Shown here in pieces: positions 17,826-25,546 of a stretch of 64,000 nucleotides of DNA. The stretch comes from Sphingobacterium kitahiroshimense. Lineage in GTDB: Bacteria; Bacteroidota; Bacteroidia; Sphingobacteriales; Sphingobacteriaceae. Below the pieces are notes generated by a model that saw nothing but the letters and a program-made list of their open reading frames with translations, ran no database searches and was not told the origin of the DNA. Made by a program: the position numbers and the translations under genes. The stretch spans positions 496,001 to 560,000 of the forward strand of contig NZ_JAOQNK010000001.1 of NCBI RefSeq assembly GCF_025961315.1, given 5' to 3'. How positions within the stretch are numbered: position 1 is the stretch's first letter; every line of letters starts with the position of its first letter.

Positions 17826-19403
17826 ATGCTAGAAAATTTCGAATTTTATCTTTTTTTGGTGCTGCTGATCACCATGCTGATCATGTTGGCGAAAAAGATT
17901 CAGGTTGCGTATCCTGTTTTGCTTGTATTAGCTGGTCTTTCAATAAGTTTTATTCCGGGAGTACCCCCAATAAAAATAGAACCAGAGTTAATATTTATCA
18001 TTTTTTTACCACCGCTGCTGTATGAAGCCGCTTGGTCAACCTCATGGAAAGAGCTATGGCGATGGCGCAGAATTATTTTCAGTTTCGCTTTCGTAGTCGT
18101 TTTTTTTACGGCATTATCGGTAGCCGTCTTCGCTAATTATTTCATCCCCGGATTTTCTTTAGCTTTAGGTTTTTTATTGGGCGGAATCGTTTCACCACCT
18201 GATGCAGTAAGTGCTGGAGCAATTTTAAAATTTGTGAAGGTGCCTAAAAGATTGGCGTCAATCCTCGAAGGCGAAAGTTTGCTGAATGATGCTTCTTCTT
18301 TAATCATTTTCAGGTTTGCGATGATTGCTGCGGCAACCGGGCAATTTGTATGGTACGAAGCGGCGGGAAGTTTTGTATGGATGTGCATTGGTGGCGTAGG
18401 CATCGGGCTTGCACTTGCATACATCTTTCTGAAAATGCATAAAATACTTCCGACAGATTCTAATACTGATATTTTGCTCACTTTTATCGCCCCTTTCTCG
18501 ATGTATTTGGCGGCGGAGGAACTGCATGCGTCGGGAGTTTTGGCGGTGGTAAGTGGCGGATTATTCCTATCTTATCGTAGTCATGATTTTTTGAGCAGTG
18601 CATCTAGAATTCGTACTGTAACAGTTTGGGAAAGTTTTTGCTTTTTGTTAAATGGAATTGTTTTCATGCTCATTGGTTTAGATTTACCTGAAATTGTTTC
18701 TGGTTTGGGAGATACTGATATTTATACAGCAATCGGTTATGGAATAGCTGTTACTGTAGTGCTGGTTCTTGTTAGAATTTTCTCCGGTTATGCGGCGGTG
18801 ATAACGACTTTAATTATGAGAAATTACATTACCGTTGCTGATGCCAAATCCCCTGGCTGGAAAACTCCTTTAATCATTGGCTGGACCGGAATGAGAGGTG
18901 TTGTTTCATTGGCCGCGGCACTTTCAATTCCCCTGACTTTAGCGGACGGAACTCCTTTCCCTCAAAGAAATCTCATACTTTTCATCACCTTTGTCGTCAT
19001 CCTTTTAACATTACTTGTCCAGGGACTTACGCTTCCTTTCTTATTAAGGAAATTCCCTCAAATAGATCAGGATTTTACTCGAAGTGAAAAGGAAATCGAT
19101 TATGAAATTCAGAACAACCTTGCTCAAGTGGCAGTAGATAAAATCCGTAAAGATTATGCTCACAAAATAGATAGTTTTCCAACATTGAAAGATCAATTGC
19201 AAAAATATGAAAATCAATTGAGCAGTTCTGAAATCATCATTAATTTCGCTGAATATCGAAGTATTTATATTGACATAATCGAAACGCAAAGAACATGGCT
19301 TATCAATAAAAACCGCGAGGAGCTTCTGTTAGATGAAGAAATTATCAGGAAACATCTTCGATTGCTCGATCTTCAAGAAGAAAGATTGAATATGAAAAGT
19401 TAG
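17826..19403 (+). CDS. CPA1-family Na+/H+ antiporter
   Basis: This 525-residue integral membrane protein is of the NhaP/CPA1 type, exchanging cytoplasmic Na+ (or K+) for H+. It has about 12 hydrophobic helices and the ion-site regions GGIVSPPDAVSAGAILKF and EGESLLNDASSLIIFRFA (residues about 120-165), in which the Asp of PPDA and the Asn-Asp of LLND belong to the CPA1 signature. GWTGMRGVVSLAAALSIPL is the conserved late helix. A cytoplasmic tail of about 110 residues (from about 415) is charged and helical. Its upstream nested inverted repeat suggests regulated expression. Confidence 0.92.
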   Translation: MLENFEFYLFLVLLITMLIMLAKKIQVAYPVLLVLAGLSISFIPGVPPIKIEPELIFIIFLPPLLYEAAWSTSWKELWRWRRIIFSFAFVVVFFTALSVAVFANYFIPGFSLALGFLLGGIVSPPDAVSAGAILKFVKVPKRLASILEGESLLNDASSLIIFRFAMIAAATGQFVWYEAAGSFVWMCIGGVGIGLALAYIFLKMHKILPTDSNTDILLTFIAPFSMYLAAEELHASGVLAVVSGGLFLSYRSHDFLSSASRIRTVTVWESFCFLLNGIVFMLIGLDLPEIVSGLGDTDIYTAIGYGIAVTVVLVLVRIFSGYAAVITTLIMRNYITVADAKSPGWKTPLIIGWTGMRGVVSLAAALSIPLTLADGTPFPQRNLILFITFVVILLTLLVQGLTLPFLLRKFPQIDQDFTRSEKEIDYEIQNNLAQVAVDKIRKDYAHKIDSFPTLKDQLQKYENQLSSSEIIINFAEYRSIYIDIIETQRTWLINKNREELLLDEEIIRKHLRLLDLQEERLNMKS

Positions 19404-19464
19404 GTATTTGACCATAATTCCAATGCCGTAACAACATGATCAATCATAACGTTTTTGATTCATA

Positions 19465-19498
19465 AGCTTAGCATATGTTATCTTGCATATGCTAAGCT
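19465..19498. terminator. Terminator-like hairpin
   Basis: AGCTTAGCATATG pairs perfectly with CATATGCTAAGCT across an 8-nt loop, between the antiporter gene (+) and a minus-strand gene. There is no strong T-tract. Confidence 0.65.
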
Positions 19499-19517
19499 AC
19501 TGATGTAAAGCTAAATA

Positions 19518-19931
19518 TTAAAAAGATTTTACCGTGCGATAAGTCTTAAAGGCTGTATAAATCCGGGTTTCTTTTAGTTTCTTGTTTTTATAAATTTCAA
19601 TCTTTTCTTTTTCGCCTGTTTTCTTATTGAAATAGGTTATTTTAGTCAGTTGCCCGTCCTTAGCAAATTGTTCTAATTTGAAATTTCTGCCGTCTTCTTG
19701 ATAATGTACACTATTCAGACGTCCATTCTTTTTATAAAAATATCTTTTTGTGTTATAGAAATTCCCATCGTATGTTAGTCCTTCATAAATATACTGTGCT
19801 GTATATTTTCCCTCCTGCACAAGCTGTTGTTTATCGTTATAAATGAAATAATAGATTCCATCTTGAGGATTACGCAATTCATAACGTAGCCCTAATCGAG
19901 CGTTTCGATCAGGATATCGCTGATGGTTCAA
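19518..19931 (-). CDS. Hypothetical protein with MORN/YD-like repeats, start uncertain
   Basis: The 137-residue reading uses a TTG start, and the frame stays open upstream through QVKAFCLLFLNHQRY, which looks like the end of a signal peptide. No in-frame ATG is visible there, so the true start is unclear and the 5' end may be degraded. The protein contains repeated strand pairs (IYYFIYNDKQQLVQEGKYT, LTKITYFNKKTGEKEKIEIY) like those of MORN-type or toxin-wing proteins common in this phylum. The function is unknown. Confidence 0.5.
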   Translation of the reverse strand: MNHQRYPDRNARLGLRYELRNPQDGIYYFIYNDKQQLVQEGKYTAQYIYEGLTYDGNFYNTKRYFYKKNGRLNSVHYQEDGRNFKLEQFAKDGQLTKITYFNKKTGEKEKIEIYKNKKLKETRIYTAFKTYRTVKSF

Positions 19932-20179
19932 GAATAATAGACAAAATGCTTTTACTTGGAAAATTTGAAAAAATAAGTCTAAATATGGATAATTGCTGTG
20001 CCATTGTCGTGACTGATCGATAATATATTGCAGTCAATATAAAGATTTAAACAAACTTTTCTATTGACTACAAATTTCACAGCCTAAGACTTTAGCCATT
20101 ACAAACTATCTTAGGCATTGGTAGATATTACTAAATCAAGTAACCTCCTAAAAATGAGTATGAAAAATTATGAGCGTTG

Positions 20180-20878
20180 TTATTTTATAAAATCTCCTTT
20201 TGTTTCAAATAGTCTCCCCTCCTGATCTTCTACGATGAAGATAACATCATATTTCCCATTTTTAAAGTGTTTTAGGTCCAGATGCTCATGAAAGGTATGT
20301 TGTAGAGCGCCGATCATCGCACCTGTATTATAAGTATAGGTTTTGGAAAATGAACCCCATTTAAGCTGAACCTTTACACTTTTAATCTTTTTGGAGGCAG
20401 TAATTTCTGACTCCAGATGCAGATTATCTTTCTTCGCATTAAGACCTACATCAATTTTCGACGCAAATGGCATCGAACTATCTACTTTTAGATTGATCTC
20501 AGTTTCCTCCTCTGCAGTTTCTCCTACTTCCGAAACTGCTTTGATACATAATTTATAAATTCCGACTGCTAAATACACTGGAATAGGTATAACCCCGCTT
20601 AAATGATATTGATTATGTTGTTTGACATCGGTAGTATAATCCTTCACATAGGACCAATCTGTCTTTTTTATTGGTTCAAATTTCACTGTCAGCAATTTAA
20701 TTCCTTCAGGAAAGTAAATATTTGTTTTAAAATGGAGATCTTGACCAATAAACGCGTTAACCTCATTACCTGTTTTCCCAACTTTAATCGTACTTATGCC
20801 AGTTTGAGAATTATTGCATCCAATTAGGAAGATGAGGATCATCAAGAGAATCGATAATTTGTAATTCATTGTATTCAT
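20180..20878 (-). CDS. DUF4625-type lipoprotein
   Basis: The 232-residue protein has a lipoprotein signal (MNTMNYKLSILLMILIFLIGC) and two immunoglobulin-like beta domains, as in DUF4625 proteins. The second ends with the family-typical pattern HEHLDLKHFKNGKYDVIFIVEDQEGR. It lies 13 bp downstream of the ZIP transporter and is surely co-transcribed with it. DUF4625 proteins frequently accompany metal-uptake genes in Bacteroidota, so a surface role in metal capture is inferred; no binding site is proven. The internal ATG at residue 4 is an equally good start. Confidence 0.8.
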   Translation of the reverse strand: MNTMNYKLSILLMILIFLIGCNNSQTGISTIKVGKTGNEVNAFIGQDLHFKTNIYFPEGIKLLTVKFEPIKKTDWSYVKDYTTDVKQHNQYHLSGVIPIPVYLAVGIYKLCIKAVSEVGETAEEETEINLKVDSSMPFASKIDVGLNAKKDNLHLESEITASKKIKSVKVQLKWGSFSKTYTYNTGAMIGALQHTFHEHLDLKHFKNGKYDVIFIVEDQEGRLFETKGDFIK

Positions 20879-20891
20879 TCTTTAGTTTTTT

Positions 20892-21683
20892 TTAATGTTC
20901 GTGATGTGATTCGTGATTATGGTGATCATGTTCAGAATGGCTATGATCATGTCCGCCAATGATTAAACTGCTCAGTGATAATACTATTCCCAACAATACT
21001 GCAATCATCTTCTTTTTATTGAAAACATGGTGGTCTGCAGATCCGGACTCAAAAAGAATTGTAGTGGAAACATGAAGGAATATACCGATCACTACAGCCA
21101 TAATTTTATCAAAATATTGTGCAAGATCACCCACAGCATGCTGACTGATAAACTGACTGGTCAAAAAACCTGCTGGAGTCATCATAGCAAATACGAAAAT
21201 AGCAATCAGTAATGTTCTTTTTGAAACTTGAGAGGCCAGAAGTAAAGATCCCAATGCAAATGCTGCTGGAATATGATGGATCGCGATACCAAAAACAAGA
21301 TGTTGACGCTGTGCACTAACCAAAGGCATACCTTCTAAAAAAGCATGGACACATAAACTCAACATAATAGCTATTGGAAAAGAATTGATATTTTCCTTCT
21401 TCATATGTATATGTCCATGCTCCACTCCTTGGGAGAAATGTTCTAACAAAAGCTGGAACAGGAAACCGCCAAGTATATACAGTCCAATGGTTTCCATATG
21501 CTCCGACGCATCTGCATACACGTGCGGAATAAGATGAAGTATCGTCAGTCCAAAAAGATAGGCACCACTGAAGGAAAGAATCAATTTTAAAAATGTTGAA
21601 CGATCCCGTTTGACTGATAAAACAGAAATTCCACTTATAAATGGAGATAAAAAAAGTATAGAAACAATAAGTATAGCATTCAT
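20892..21683 (-). CDS. ZIP-family metal transporter
   Basis: This 263-residue inner-membrane protein belongs to the ZIP family, importing Zn2+ or another divalent cation. It has about eight helices. The two metal-site helices are visible as CVHAFLEGMPL and IAIHHIPAAFALGSLL, with the His and Glu/Gly pattern of ZIP transporters. The C-terminus is extremely His-rich (GGHDHSHSEHDHHNHESHHEH), a cytoplasmic or periplasmic metal-binding tail. A DUF4625 lipoprotein follows. A candidate metal-regulator dyad and two outward-facing -7 elements lie between it and folE. Confidence 0.9.
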   Translation of the reverse strand: MNAILIVSILFLSPFISGISVLSVKRDRSTFLKLILSFSGAYLFGLTILHLIPHVYADASEHMETIGLYILGGFLFQLLLEHFSQGVEHGHIHMKKENINSFPIAIMLSLCVHAFLEGMPLVSAQRQHLVFGIAIHHIPAAFALGSLLLASQVSKRTLLIAIFVFAMMTPAGFLTSQFISQHAVGDLAQYFDKIMAVVIGIFLHVSTTILFESGSADHHVFNKKKMIAVLLGIVLSLSSLIIGGHDHSHSEHDHHNHESHHEH

Positions 21684-21724
21684 TTATTATAATAATTAAA
21701 AATGTCAATTGGATTATCAATGTT

Positions 21725-21732
21725 CAAATATA
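21725..21732 (-). promoter_or_regulatory. -7 promoter element for the ZIP operon
   Basis: TATATTTG on the minus strand, 42-49 bp before the ZIP ATG, an exact TAnnTTTG match. Confidence 0.5.
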
Positions 21733-21751
21733 GATAAGATAATTCACAAAA

Positions 21752-21764
21752 GCAATTTAGTTGC
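21752..21764. promoter_or_regulatory. GCAA-N5-TTGC dyad between ZIP and folE, candidate Zur-type operator
   Basis: The dyad lies midway between the divergent -7 elements of the ZIP operon and folE, overlapping the expected -33 positions of both. A repressor bound here would close both promoters. Assignment to Zur or another Fur-family protein is inferred from the targets. Confidence 0.4.
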
Positions 21765-21782
21765 ATTTGAAGAATTTAGATT

Positions 21783-21790
21783 TATATTTG
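21783..21790 (+). promoter_or_regulatory. -7 promoter element for folE
   Basis: TATATTTG, an exact TAnnTTTG match, 48-55 bp before the folE ATG. Confidence 0.5.
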
Positions 21791-21837
21791 TTAAATATTT
21801 AATAGCACTTCGAATTATTATAACAACAGTATAAATC

Positions 21838-22512
21838 ATGATGAATTCATTATCACAAACAGAAACAATCTCCAATACAGAGGATATCGGAGATCAACAT
21901 GCCATGACTTCTATCGAAACGCCTTTACGACCGGATGCATTTCTCAGAACTGATGAAGAGAAAATGAATCGCATTTCCGAGCTTTTTCAACAAATATTAT
22001 GGGAACTTGGATTAGATCTACATGATGACAGTTTAAGTGGCACGCCCTACAGGTTCGCCAAAATGTACATAAAGGAATTGTTCTATGGTCTCAATCCTTT
22101 AAATAAGCCAAAGCTTTCTACATTCGTCAATAAATATGATTATAATAAAATATTGATTGAAAAGAATATCCGAGTAAATTCAACCTGTGAACACCATTTT
22201 TTGCCCATTGTAGGACTTGCACACATCGGTTACCTTGCAAAGAATAAGGTAATCGGTCTCTCTAAAATTAATCGTGTGGTCGATTATTATGCACACAGAC
22301 CTCAGGTGCAGGAAAGATTAACCTTGCAGATATATAATGAATTGAAATCTGCTTTACAGACCGATGATATCATTGTGGTGATCCATGCCGAGCATCTTTG
22401 TGTATCTGCCCGCGGTATTAAGGACAGTACAAGTAGTACAACTTCCATTGAATATGGTGGCATTTTCTCTTCAGAGACAAAGAGAAATGAGTTTTTAAAC
22501 CTATTAAAATAG
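21838..22512 (+). CDS. folE: GTP cyclohydrolase I
   Basis: The 224-residue cytoplasmic enzyme converts GTP to 7,8-dihydroneopterin triphosphate, the first step of folate/tetrahydropterin synthesis. It is the zinc-dependent FolE1 type: ligands C117 and H120 (in STCEHHFLP) and C188 (in HLCVSARG) match E. coli Cys110, His113 and Cys181. YGGIF near the C-terminus is family-typical. A Met-Met start gives two adjacent ATGs. It is divergent from the ZIP importer, which suggests it belongs to a metal-starvation response in which a zinc enzyme is resupplied together with zinc uptake. Confidence 0.95.
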   Translation: MMNSLSQTETISNTEDIGDQHAMTSIETPLRPDAFLRTDEEKMNRISELFQQILWELGLDLHDDSLSGTPYRFAKMYIKELFYGLNPLNKPKLSTFVNKYDYNKILIEKNIRVNSTCEHHFLPIVGLAHIGYLAKNKVIGLSKINRVVDYYAHRPQVQERLTLQIYNELKSALQTDDIIVVIHAEHLCVSARGIKDSTSSTTSIEYGGIFSSETKRNEFLNLLK

Positions 22513-22563
22513 ATCATAACATCTATTATGTTTAAATACTAAAGAGCTATATAGTTATTCTTA

Positions 22564-22593
22564 CTGACCGCTAAAAAATAATGGTTTACCGAT
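22564..22593 (+). repeat. Copy D of a short degenerate repeat
   Basis: CTGACCGCTAAAAAATAATG then GTTTACCGAT. It matches copy A (14504-14536) with three substitutions in the first 20 bases and a 3-base gap. ACG/CGT of copy A is ACC/GGT here, a compensatory change in a short potential stem. Confidence 0.4.
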
Positions 22594-22682
22594 TTTCTTC
22601 CTTCATCCACCTATTTCCACTAAGCTTTGAAACGCAATAGCGCTACTTTTGAATCATAAACAAATACATAAACAGATTTATC

Positions 22683-22958
22683 ATGAAAACTAAAACAATC
22701 TTCGACATCAATAGCAAAACAATCACAAATGGTTTTCAAAAAGCATTTGATTCGCTAAAAAATTCTAAATTAAAAGTTTCTTCTAGTACTGGAAAAGTGT
22801 ACTTGAGCATTTCATTGCTCTTTGCAATAATTATCGGAATTATATTTCCGGTTGCACTTATCGTACTATTAGCATTTACGATATTTTCGAAACTTACGAT
22901 TTCGATTGAACAAGAGGTTAAAGAAGCGGATAATAATAAAATCATTGAATTGAAATAA
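22683..22958 (+). CDS. Small membrane protein of unknown function
   Basis: A 91-residue protein with one long hydrophobic segment (about 42-72, YLSISLLFAIIIGIIFPVALIVLLAF), interrupted by a proline, that may form one or two helices. The N-terminal 40 residues are polar and amphipathic (FQKAFDSLKNSKLKVSSSTG), and the C-terminal tail is acidic. It has no recognised domain; its layout resembles small DUF4342- or SHOCT-type membrane proteins. It is a single gene, 170 bp downstream of folE. Confidence 0.55.
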   Translation: MKTKTIFDINSKTITNGFQKAFDSLKNSKLKVSSSTGKVYLSISLLFAIIIGIIFPVALIVLLAFTIFSKLTISIEQEVKEADNNKIIELK

Positions 22959-22966
22959 TTTAGAGA

Positions 22967-23005
22967 CTAACAGTTATGCTTGACTGCCTATAGTTTGCTC
23001 ACGAT
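22967..23005 (+). repeat. Copy B of a short degenerate 3'-end repeat
   Basis: Starts CTAACAG and ends GTTTGCTCACGAT, eight bases after the stop of the small membrane gene. Only its ends resemble copy A. Confidence 0.3.
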
Positions 23006-23073
23006 ATCAGGAAGCATATTTAATGTGACCTGTTCATTCAAAGAAAGGACAATGAAATATGCTTTTAAAGCGA

Positions 23074-23106
23074 AAAAATCCATGTAATGTACATGGATTT
23101 TTTTTC
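23074..23106. terminator. Strong bidirectional terminator
   Basis: AAAAATCCATGTA-ATG-TACATGGATTTTT: 13 perfect base pairs with A/T tracts on both sides. Confidence 0.85.
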
Positions 23107-23125
23107 TTCATACGTAGTATGTTAC

Positions 23126-23318
23126 TTATCCATTTATTTTCGAATAAATGACAGTAGCCAAAAATTGTCCGTTGTAGAACTCATTTTCCTTAAAATATCC
23201 TTCTTTAATAAAATTACATTTCTCTAATACTTTGGCAGGCCACATTTTCGGGATCTATTACTGCTTCAATTGAATGTAGTTTCATGTCGCTAAAACCATA
23301 GTTAACTATTGTAGTCTT
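23126..23318 (-). pseudogene. Frameshifted C-terminal fragment of a GNAT acetyltransferase
   Basis: On the minus strand the region reads NYGFSDMKLHSIEAVIDPEN-VACQ, then after a frameshift VLEKCNFIKEGYFKENEF and NGQFLATVIYSKING with a stop at 23126. This is the RimJ/RimL-type GNAT C-terminus (D-P-E-N-x-A-S-x-x-V-L-E-K-x-G-F). The break fits loss of two bases in an A-run after CAA. The N-terminal two thirds are missing; the fragment begins 6 bp after the stop of the next minus-strand gene, so an upstream part was deleted or replaced. Confidence 0.8.
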
Positions 23319-23324
23319 AAACAA

Positions 23325-23867
23325 TCAATGTGGTTGAGAGCTGAACTTTATTTGATGAAAGTAATAGTCTAGAATTGCCAACATCAGAAAATACATTCCT
23401 CCGTAAGCATAAAGATAATTGGTCGAATCCATATTAAAAAAGAAGGATACAAAAAAGAGCAAGCAAAAGCTGATCACCATCAGAACAATGTTTTTCTGCA
23501 ATAAAACTTTGATAGATTGGCCAAATAAGTACTTGACTTTAATGGGCTCTACAAGGGTTGATAGGAACGGTAGTGCAAGTTCGTATCCCCTTCTATGATG
23601 TAGGAACGAAACTGGGAAAATCAAAAAACCAAGTATAACAATCAATAAAATAACTGCAGTAATATGCTGATTTTTAACTATTTTTTTATCTAGAAAAAGA
23701 CAGGTTACGATTCCTAATACTGTGTAAAATAATAAAAATGGTGTCAGTAATATTTCTTTCGTTTTAAGTAGCGGAAGCAGATTTCCGCTATATAAAATCT
23801 GTTTAAAATACAAAGCACTTATCATTAAATTAATGAAGATAGTAATCCAGATTTTATATTTACTCAT
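23325..23867 (-). CDS. Multi-pass membrane protein of unknown function
   Basis: The 180-residue protein has about five hydrophobic helices (residues about 5-25, 40-60, 68-90, 125-145, 150-170) and little soluble sequence. One longer loop, RRGYELALPFLSTLVEPIKVKYLFGQ, probably faces the cytoplasm. I do not recognise the family. It directly abuts the GNAT pseudogene, so the deletion that destroyed that gene may have happened when this gene arrived. It is monocistronic. Confidence 0.6.
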   Translation of the reverse strand: MSKYKIWITIFINLMISALYFKQILYSGNLLPLLKTKEILLTPFLLFYTVLGIVTCLFLDKKIVKNQHITAVILLIVILGFLIFPVSFLHHRRGYELALPFLSTLVEPIKVKYLFGQSIKVLLQKNIVLMVISFCLLFFVSFFFNMDSTNYLYAYGGMYFLMLAILDYYFHQIKFSSQPH

Positions 23868-23973
23868 TTCTAAATTGATTTTTAATTACCGCAGCTATCT
23901 TCTCCTTGAATCCTAGTTCCTTTATTAACTTAATTATCTATTTTCCTTAAAGTCGAATTCGCATCATAATTAC

Positions 23974-24762
23974 TTAATCATAAAAGCTTTGCCATTCATA
24001 TGGGCATGTGTTCGTCATTTTAAAAATCATTTTCTCTCTGTCATCAAGTCCATTATAATATTCTGAAAATTGGGTTAGATAGTCCTCTCCTTTTCCCATC
24101 CTCCAAAACATATTATTACTATCCATATTAGGGAATTTCTTCCACGGCGGTTGAATGGAATTCTCAAGTGGCTTGAAATGTCCAAATTGTTTAAAAAAAT
24201 CACGCACATACATTAATGCAAAACCTAAGAGATTTTCTCCACGCCAATTATAAATATTTTCAATATCATCGTTATCTACAGCAATACCAATTCCCCAAAT
24301 TACATCAACCGGACTTGCTTCTACCAAAATTCTATTTTCTGTTTGCAAAAGATAATTTGCTAATCTTGGATGTTGATTGAATTTATGTATATTTCCCAGT
24401 TTTACAATTTCAAATTTATGCTCATTCCAGATGTGTTGATCATAGCCTAGGATTTGTCTGCCTAGTTCTTTTGCTTCTCCAGGTTTTTCACAATTTATGA
24501 TCTTATCAAAAAGATTATCATCACCGAACAGTAGAGCTTTGTGAGCCATCATCCAGTGTTCAGAAGTTTTATAATTAACACTGTCAACCTTAAAAGGGCA
24601 ATCAAACCATTGGCTAAAACAAGATTTACTTACCACATCTTTATGTCTATTTTCATGTCCCCAAAAGAAAATATATTTCAAGGTCTCACCACTTTCAAAT
24701 CTTTCAATTAACCAATCTATATCGTATTTTATCTTCATTTTGACGCTATCTAGTCTATCCAA
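23974..24762 (-). CDS. NADAR family protein (YbiA-like)
   Basis: A 262-residue protein whose central part is a NADAR domain (about residues 25-190). Family signatures are FFWGHENRH, NYKTSEHWMMAHKALLFGD, and the later EASPVDVIWGIGIA and NWRGENLLGFALM. NADAR proteins are N-glycosidases: YbiA-type enzymes cleave damaged riboflavin intermediates, and others remove ADP-ribose from guanine in DNA, opposing DarT-type toxins. No DarT gene is beside it, so either role is possible. The C-terminal 70 residues extend beyond the minimal domain. The start could also be the ATG at residue 9. Confidence 0.88.
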   Translation of the reverse strand: MDRLDSVKMKIKYDIDWLIERFESGETLKYIFFWGHENRHKDVVSKSCFSQWFDCPFKVDSVNYKTSEHWMMAHKALLFGDDNLFDKIINCEKPGEAKELGRQILGYDQHIWNEHKFEIVKLGNIHKFNQHPRLANYLLQTENRILVEASPVDVIWGIGIAVDNDDIENIYNWRGENLLGFALMYVRDFFKQFGHFKPLENSIQPPWKKFPNMDSNNMFWRMGKGEDYLTQFSEYYNGLDDREKMIFKMTNTCPYEWQSFYD

Positions 24763-24935
24763 TTGATATTGAGATTTTTAAATTTTATTATGCCGTATCT
24801 TAGAGTGTGTTCAATTTAGATAATATCTAACATTAATTCCCAAAAAACATTTATTTTTTCTGTTTCAAGAAAGGGTGAAATATTCCAAATTAGATTATGT
24901 CCTTTCGTGTTAATCAAGAATCTTATGGATAATCG

Positions 24936-25379
24936 TTAGCTAAATTTACTTTTCAAATAATTTTGATGACAGAAATAATAAAAGCATCCACCTACGAAGT
25001 AACACAGGGTATCTATTGGATCACTGACATTGTAATTGGTGTATTGAGGCATGATATATTCAAAAACAATGGAAACGAAAAACGCTAATACAAGTATCTG
25101 ATATAATGGATAATAATGGGGTGTGCTGTATAAAGTTAAAAGGAGATTGCCAATGCAAAATGCGATATATGCGATTAATGGAACAAAGACAAAATCTGTC
25201 AACCAGTTATTTAAAACTGGGATTGGCTGTCCTGTCTGCCTGCAATATCGGATAAGAATCCACGATAGACCATAAAACAGCAAAAATGGGTCAGATAAGT
25301 ATTGCTTTAATGTGCAAAAGAAATTGCGATCAAGGTAGCGACTATTCCACATGTCATCAAGGTTAAAAACATATACCAT
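24936..25379 (-). CDS. Small multi-pass membrane protein, start uncertain
   Basis: The 147-residue reading begins inside the upstream small gene and overlaps it by 73 bp in another frame, which is unlikely to be right. By content the protein seems to begin around KQYLSDPFLLFYGLSW, where the upstream stop codon is, but no standard start codon is there (TTA AAG). Four hydrophobic helices follow, ending with FEYIMPQYTNYNVSDPIDTLCYF. This layout resembles the small Bacteroidota proteins often labelled magnesium citrate secondary transporter; I regard that name as weakly supported. A lost start by small deletion is possible. Confidence 0.5.
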   Translation of the reverse strand: MVYVFNLDDMWNSRYLDRNFFCTLKQYLSDPFLLFYGLSWILIRYCRQTGQPIPVLNNWLTDFVFVPLIAYIAFCIGNLLLTLYSTPHYYPLYQILVLAFFVSIVFEYIMPQYTNYNVSDPIDTLCYFVGGCFYYFCHQNYLKSKFS

Positions 25380-25492
25380 CCCATAACTTTACTGGCTCTT
25401 TTCAAAGTACTATCTGTGGTATTAAAACCAAAAATAGTTTCTCGAATATCTTTAAGATTTCTTATGAACCAGTTCTCTTTTTGCGTTTTCAT
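25307..25492 (-). CDS. Small membrane protein, divergent from the TetR gene
   Basis: I choose the ATG at 25492 (MKTQKENWFIRNLKD), giving 61 residues, instead of a TTG six bases upstream. The N-terminal half is charged and amphipathic; the C-terminal half is one hydrophobic helix (VMGWYMFLTLMTCGIVATLIAISFAH). It is the first gene downstream of the 36-bp palindrome, and so the most likely target of the adjacent TetR regulator. Its product has no known family. Confidence 0.55.
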   Translation of the reverse strand: MKTQKENWFIRNLKDIRETIFGFNTTDSTLKRASKVMGWYMFLTLMTCGIVATLIAISFAH

Positions 25493-25510
25493 ACACAAAA
25501 GTAAAAAATA

Positions 25511-25546
25511 TATTCAAAATTAGAACTTTTGTTCTAATTTTGAATA
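25511..25546. promoter_or_regulatory. 36-bp perfect inverted repeat, TetR operator candidate
   Basis: TATTCAAAATTAGAAC (25511-25526) and GTTCTAATTTTGAATA (25531-25546) are exact reverse complements around a TTTT centre. The right end includes the A of the TetR ATG (25546), and the left end lies 18 bp from the divergent small membrane gene. This is an autoregulated TetR operator layout. Confidence 0.7.

Noticed and set aside
23974..24762. DarT/DarG toxin-antitoxin pair
   Set aside because: Only a NADAR domain is present; no DarT-like ADP-ribosyltransferase gene is next to it.
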